Assembly (NCBI GenBank): GCA_021801705.1
Contig: JAJYXP010000039.1
Coordinates: 1-54,235, forward strand
Origin: Pseudomonadota bacterium
GTDB lineage: Bacteria > Pseudomonadota > Gammaproteobacteria > Burkholderiales > Sulfuricellaceae
Length of the DNA: 54,235 bases
Reading direction: 5' to 3'
The translations under genes were made by a program, and so were the position numbers. Numbering within the stretch: the stretch's first letter is position 1; each line of letters opens with the position of its first letter. This document shows, piece after piece, positions 51,053 to 54,235 of this stretch. The notes beneath the pieces are model-generated. The model did no database searches. It had not been told where the DNA came from and saw only the letters and a list, made by a program, of their open reading frames with translations.

Positions 51053-51075
51053 GTAGGTCGGGCTTCAGCCCGACA
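51053..51075. repeat. REP palindrome, left flank of RAYT
   Basis: GTAGGTCGGGC-tt-CAGCCCGAC is a REP-like hairpin. Its exact inverse lies at 51532-51554 on the other side of the RAYT gene. Confidence 0.8.
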
Positions 51076-51529
51076 GAGTGTGATCAAGCCAAACTGCATC
51101 CCATAATGAATAAGCGCCAATCTGGCTGACCAGATTGGCGCGCAAGGGATTGGCTATGATGTAGCGCGCCATTTTCTGCAAGTCTTCTTCTTGCCGTACG
51201 GCGTGGTCGTAATAATTGGCCTGCCAAATCGATTGCCCGATGGCACGGGCAGAGCGGCCTTTCAGAAGGCGTACCACATCGGACAAGGCGCCATCGTGCA
51301 AGACCATGAGCCAGTGCAAGTGATCGGGCATCAGAACATAGCAAAGCGTTTCCGCCATGCCTTGATCTTGTAGAACCATCAGTTGTTGAACCACTTTGCG
51401 GCCATTGTCGAGCGCTTCGAAATAAGGTGTCCGGTTCTGGGTAACGGTAGTGACGTGATAAACCGTTCCGGCTTGTGAGACTCTCCCTTTGCGAAGATTG
51501 TTGTAAGGCATAATTGTTTGCTCTTGCAT
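51065..51529 (-). CDS. REP-associated tyrosine transposase (RAYT)
   Basis: The 154-residue product has the HUH signature MPDHLHWLMVL (His-hydrophobic-His) and a Tyr-containing C-terminal helix (YYDHAVRQEEDLQKMARYIIANPLRANLV), as in Y1/IS200-like transposases of the REP-associated class. It cuts single-stranded DNA at REP palindromes. An inward ATG at 51511 (MPYNNLRKGRVSQAG) may be the true start. Inverted REP palindromes flank the gene on both sides. The gene is intact. Confidence 0.88.
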   Translation of the reverse strand: MQEQTIMPYNNLRKGRVSQAGTVYHVTTVTQNRTPYFEALDNGRKVVQQLMVLQDQGMAETLCYVLMPDHLHWLMVLHDGALSDVVRLLKGRSARAIGQSIWQANYYDHAVRQEEDLQKMARYIIANPLRANLVSQIGAYSLWDAVWLDHTLSG

Positions 51530-51531
51530 TT

Positions 51532-51554
51532 TGTCGGGCTGAAGCCCGACCTAC
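51532..51554. repeat. REP palindrome, right flank of RAYT
   Basis: GTCGGGCTGAAGCCCGACCTAC is the inverse of the REP at 51053-51075. The pair plus the RAYT gene form a typical REPtron. Confidence 0.8.
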
Positions 51555-51695
51555 GTCCACAAGCCGAGCATTTACAGGATTGAAATGCTACGCTCATCCG
51601 TCCTTGTACTGAGTACTGAAGCGCGGGCGCTGATTTTAACACATGGGGTGGCACGCCCTGTAAAATGACCTCAACCCCATTCAGGACCCGGAACT

Positions 51696-52523
51696 ATGTC
51701 CACTTACGCCATCGGCGACATTCAAGGCTGCTTTCAGGCGCTGCAGTTGCTGCTGCAAAAAATCGAATTCAATCCGGAGTTCGACCGGCTGTGGCTGGTC
51801 GGCGACCTGGTCAACCGGGGGCCGGAATCGCTGGCCGTCCTGCATTGGGCCCAGGGGCTGGGGGAGAGCGCGGTTGTCGTACTTGGCAACCATGATCTGC
51901 ACCTCCTGGCGGTGGCTTACGGCTTCGTCAAAGCGCACCGCAAAGACACCCTCGACGAGGTGTTGGCGGCGCCAGACCGCGACAGGCTGTTCGAATGGCT
52001 GCGCCACCAGCGCCTGTTTTATGCCGAGAGCGACTATGCGCTGGTGCATGCCGGCCTGCTGCCGCAGTGGACGGTGAAAAAAGCCGCTGCCCTCGCCCAC
52101 GAAGTCGAGCAGGCGCTGCGCGGCAAGCATTACCTCGATTTTTTCGAGCATATGTACGGCAACGAGCCCAAGGCATGGCGCGATGACCTGCACGGCATGG
52201 CACGGCTGCGCATGATCACCAATGCCATGACGCGGCTGCGTTTTTGCACCCCGGAGGGCGAGATGGAATTCACCCACAAGGGGCCGCCGGATATCTACCC
52301 GGCTGACTACCTGCCATGGTACGAAGCCCCCGCCCGAAAAAGCTGCGCTGCCACCGTTATTTTCGGCCACTGGTCTGCGCTCGGGCTGGAAGTGCGCAGC
52401 AATCTGATGGCCCTGGATACGGGCTGCCTGTGGGGTGGGGCGCTTACGGCTGTGCGCCTGGAGGACCGGCGGGTTTTCCAGGTTTCCTGCCAGGGGCTGC
52501 CAGGTTCAACGCACTGGAAATAG
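51696..52523 (+). CDS. apaH: Bis(5'-nucleosyl)-tetraphosphatase, symmetrical (ApaH)
   Basis: The 275-residue product has the metallophosphatase motifs IGDIQGC (8-14), [17 protein letters not shown] and the distal VFGHWS. It splits Ap4A to ADP, in the cytosol. Length matches E. coli ApaH (280). The start has an AGGACC site. The 3' end overlaps the convergent acyltransferase gene by 80 bases. Confidence 0.93.
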   Translation: MSTYAIGDIQGCFQALQLLLQKIEFNPEFDRLWLVGDLVNRGPESLAVLHWAQGLGESAVVVLGNHDLHLLAVAYGFVKAHRKDTLDEVLAAPDRDRLFEWLRHQRLFYAESDYALVHAGLLPQWTVKKAAALAHEVEQALRGKHYLDFFEHMYGNEPKAWRDDLHGMARLRMITNAMTRLRFCTPEGEMEFTHKGPPDIYPADYLPWYEAPARKSCAATVIFGHWSALGLEVRSNLMALDTGCLWGGALTAVRLEDRRVFQVSCQGLPGSTHWK

Positions 52524-53277
52524 CGCTTTCGGCCAAGGCAACCAGCTCGCGCCGGTTCCGTCCCTGCCCCCGCAGCGGCCCGAGATAGGTGATTTCAGCC
52601 ACCAGCTCAGGTTCGCCCAATACCCGCTGCAGCGAGTCAGCGAAGGACATGTCGTCGACGTAGGCCGGCGCAAGATTCGCCGTGCCGTCGGGCTGGACAT
52701 AACGGATCGTTACCGGCCATAAAAGCGCTTCGGTGGCGACAGCCGGCTGCAGCAAAGAACTGTGGAAGGGACGCAGCAGGGTGCCGTTGCTGGTGGTTCC
52801 CTCGGGAAACAGCGCCACGCAGTCACCCTGGTTCAAGGCATCGATCACCGCCTTGTTGATGCGCGCCGTATCGTGGCGCCGGGTTCTTTCGACGAAAATC
52901 GTGCCCGTCTTCTCCGCCAGCCAGCCGATCAGCGGCCAGGAACGGACTTCCGCCTTGGAAACGAAGCGCACCGGGCGCACCGCTTGAAGCAAATAGATAT
53001 CGAGCCAGGAAATATGGTTGGAAACGAACAGCACACCCCGCGCCGAAGCATCGGGCACATGGCCTTTCACAACGAGATCGACGCCAAGAATGGCCAGCAC
53101 CCGGACAGACCAGGCGCGAACCAGCTCCGCGCGCCGCACCTGCCCGGCAAAGGGGAACAGCAATACTATCTTCGCCACCCCTAGCAGCAGGTGCAAAACA
53201 AGCCGAATCAACCGCGAGCTGCGGGTAAAAAATCCGTTTCTCCGTTTAGCTGGTTTCTCCAAGGAAATGCCTTGCAT
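52444..53277 (-). CDS. PlsC-type acyltransferase (OlsA-like)
   Basis: The 277-residue product has the PlsC motifs [11 protein letters not shown] (NHxxWxD variant) near 92-102 and FPEGTTSNG near 157-165. It transfers acyl groups to lysophospholipids or lyso-ornithine lipids at the inner membrane. A hydrophobic N-terminal helix anchors it ([20 protein letters not shown]). It follows the GNAT-type gene directly, overlapping by 32 bases. That arrangement fits an OlsB-OlsA pair for ornithine-lipid synthesis. Glycerolipid PlsC is the alternative. Confidence 0.8.
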   Translation of the reverse strand: MQGISLEKPAKRRNGFFTRSSRLIRLVLHLLLGVAKIVLLFPFAGQVRRAELVRAWSVRVLAILGVDLVVKGHVPDASARGVLFVSNHISWLDIYLLQAVRPVRFVSKAEVRSWPLIGWLAEKTGTIFVERTRRHDTARINKAVIDALNQGDCVALFPEGTTSNGTLLRPFHSSLLQPAVATEALLWPVTIRYVQPDGTANLAPAYVDDMSFADSLQRVLGEPELVAEITYLGPLRGQGRNRRELVALAESAISSALNLAAPGRKPGKPAGPPGAQP

Positions 53278-54016
53278 AGCGTTTACTCACCTTGGACATG
53301 GGCAGCAAGACCAGGAAGTCCGCAGTATTGAAATCGGGATCCCAGGCGGGATCGCCACATATGTAAGCCCCTGCGCGCAGGTAGCCCTTGAGCAGCGGAG
53401 GAAGGGACGCAGGCGCCGAATGATTGCCGTTGAGCTTTTCCAGGGGCAGCGGGCAACGCGGGAAAACGCGCCACTCGACCGGGCTCATGCTGTCTGTCCT
53501 GAGGGTATTATAAAGACTGGCGGCGGCGTGTCCACCATCGGCCATGCTTATGCTGGCGCAACCGATCAGGTATTCGTAGCCTTTGCTGAGCATGTGCTTT
53601 GCCAAGCCGGACCAGAGCAGAGAAATTGCCGCGCCGTTGCGGTAATCAGGATGCACGCAGGAGCGTCCCACCTCCGCCATGCGGTCGGAAAGATGCAGCA
53701 GGCGCGTCAGGTCGAACTCGCTTTGCGAATAGAGGCCGCCGATTTTTTTGGCCTGATCCGGCGGAAGAAGACGATAGGTGCCGACCACTTCGCCGGTATC
53801 ACCATTGCGTACCAGGAGGTGTTCGCAAAAGGGGTCGAAGATGTCCCGGTCCAGGCCGTCTGCCCCACCCGGCAGCCGCGCTCCCATTTCCTCGACAAAC
53901 ACGCGGTAGCGCAAGCGCTGCGCCTCTTTCACGTCGTCCCCGGACCGGGCGTAGGATAAATAAAGCTTGGGTGATGCTGCGCTGCCGCTTGGCGTCTGTA
54001 GCTGATGTACCTGCAT
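53246..54016 (-). CDS. OlsB-like N-acyltransferase (GNAT fold)
   Basis: The 256-residue product (ATG at 54016, chosen for the GGAGGAG site) resembles the ornithine acyl-ACP N-acyltransferase family: RLRYRVFVEEMGA near 35-47, VVGTYRLLPP, VGRSCVHPDYRNGAAISLLWSGL near 130-150, then SLPPLLKGYLRAGAYICGDPAWDPDFNTADFLVLLPM. This family adds a fatty acyl group to ornithine. The next gene encodes the second acyltransferase, so together they would make ornithine lipid. The five codons in front of this ATG, up to 54031, were left out. Confidence 0.8.
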   Translation of the reverse strand: MQVHQLQTPSGSAASPKLYLSYARSGDDVKEAQRLRYRVFVEEMGARLPGGADGLDRDIFDPFCEHLLVRNGDTGEVVGTYRLLPPDQAKKIGGLYSQSEFDLTRLLHLSDRMAEVGRSCVHPDYRNGAAISLLWSGLAKHMLSKGYEYLIGCASISMADGGHAAASLYNTLRTDSMSPVEWRVFPRCPLPLEKLNGNHSAPASLPPLLKGYLRAGAYICGDPAWDPDFNTADFLVLLPMSKVSKRYARHFLGETS

Positions 54017-54235
54017 GTCGCTCCTCCTCATCCATGATTGGATGGAGGAACAATAAGCAGGGGATGTTACTGAGACATGACAGCGGAATTACATTTTTAT
54101 GACGGACCCTTAGTTTTACTGTGTCACAAATTACGTCTAACCGATCCGCAACACGGACATCGTTGCAGGCGAAGTGCAATACGAGCGGCGATGAGAAAGC
54201 GAAGCGTGGCGATCGAGTCTGGCACATGGCGTTGC
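54017..54235. other. Upstream region of the olsB-like gene
   Basis: No gene is supported in the last 219 bases. The sequence at 54090-54130 is AT-rich and probably holds the promoter of the acyltransferase operon. I see no repeat or structured element. Confidence 0.4.

Overview
The window is about 54 kb of a Proteobacterial chromosome, most likely from a betaproteobacterium of the Nitrosomonadales / Sulfuricella / Gallionella kind. This is inferred from the octaheme hydroxylamine-oxidoreductase-like cytochrome, the cytochrome c5, the ornithine-lipid (OlsB/OlsA-type) pair, the RAYT/REP unit and the codon style. The species cannot be fixed from the sequence alone. Ordinary chromosomal genes lie in the right part (about 26.5-32.4 kb and 45.5-54.2 kb). 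The left 26 kb is a dense defence and mobile-gene island. A mobilizable element sits in a tRNA-Arg gene between the two chromosomal blocks.

Island, 0-26.3 kb. It opens with a TnsA-TnsB fusion transposase gene that stops just after the first catalytic Asp of the integrase core, so it is a truncated Tn7-like remnant. An unknown 234-aa gene follows. Next comes a compact MerR-like regulator / type IIG-like restriction-modification enzyme / PIN nuclease operon (3.2-6.8 kb). It is bracketed by two inward-facing, diverged copies of a structured non-coding element. On the minus strand then come a complete Wadjet anti-plasmid system (jetA-jetB-jetC-jetD, 15.5-7.2 kb) with an unusually long JetC, and a Hachiman system (hamA-hamB, 20.0-15.8 kb). 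After these are an orphan TacA-type antitoxin, an uncharacterised three-gene operon (21.1-22.9 kb), a decayed second antitoxin, a Fic protein and an AT-rich TM + helical-repeat protein of unknown function.

Chromosomal block, 26.5-32.4 kb. It holds a Nudix hydrolase, small conserved proteins, a short MbcA/ParS-type antitoxin domain protein, a DUF5335-like protein and a secreted basic protein. It ends with a minus-strand cluster of an octaheme HAO-family cytochrome and, farther along, two exported TPR proteins.

Mobilizable element, 32.43-45.40 kb (13 kb). It is flanked by 41-bp perfect direct repeats that are the 3' half of tRNA-Arg(CCG). A tyrosine integrase lies at the left end and AlpA-like excisionase candidates at the right. 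Between them are a HigBA-like toxin-antitoxin pair, several microproteins, a hairpin-rich 2-kb non-coding region with two long inverted repeats, a MobC (MOBC / Replic_Relax) relaxase candidate, a VirD4-type coupling protein, VirB6- and VirB5-like proteins and a replication-initiator-like protein. It lacks a VirB4 ATPase and most of a type IV secretion system, so it probably travels with help from another conjugative element.

Right block, 45.4-54.2 kb. It contains the restored tRNA-Arg, a cytochrome c5, a XamI-like type II restriction-modification pair whose methyltransferase has a C9 tract, Rep helicase, a REP-flanked RAYT transposase, ApaH and an OlsB/OlsA-like acyltransferase pair. Together the window carries at least four distinct anti-phage or anti-plasmid systems (type IIG-like RM + PIN, Wadjet, Hachiman, XamI-type RM) next to two mobile elements.
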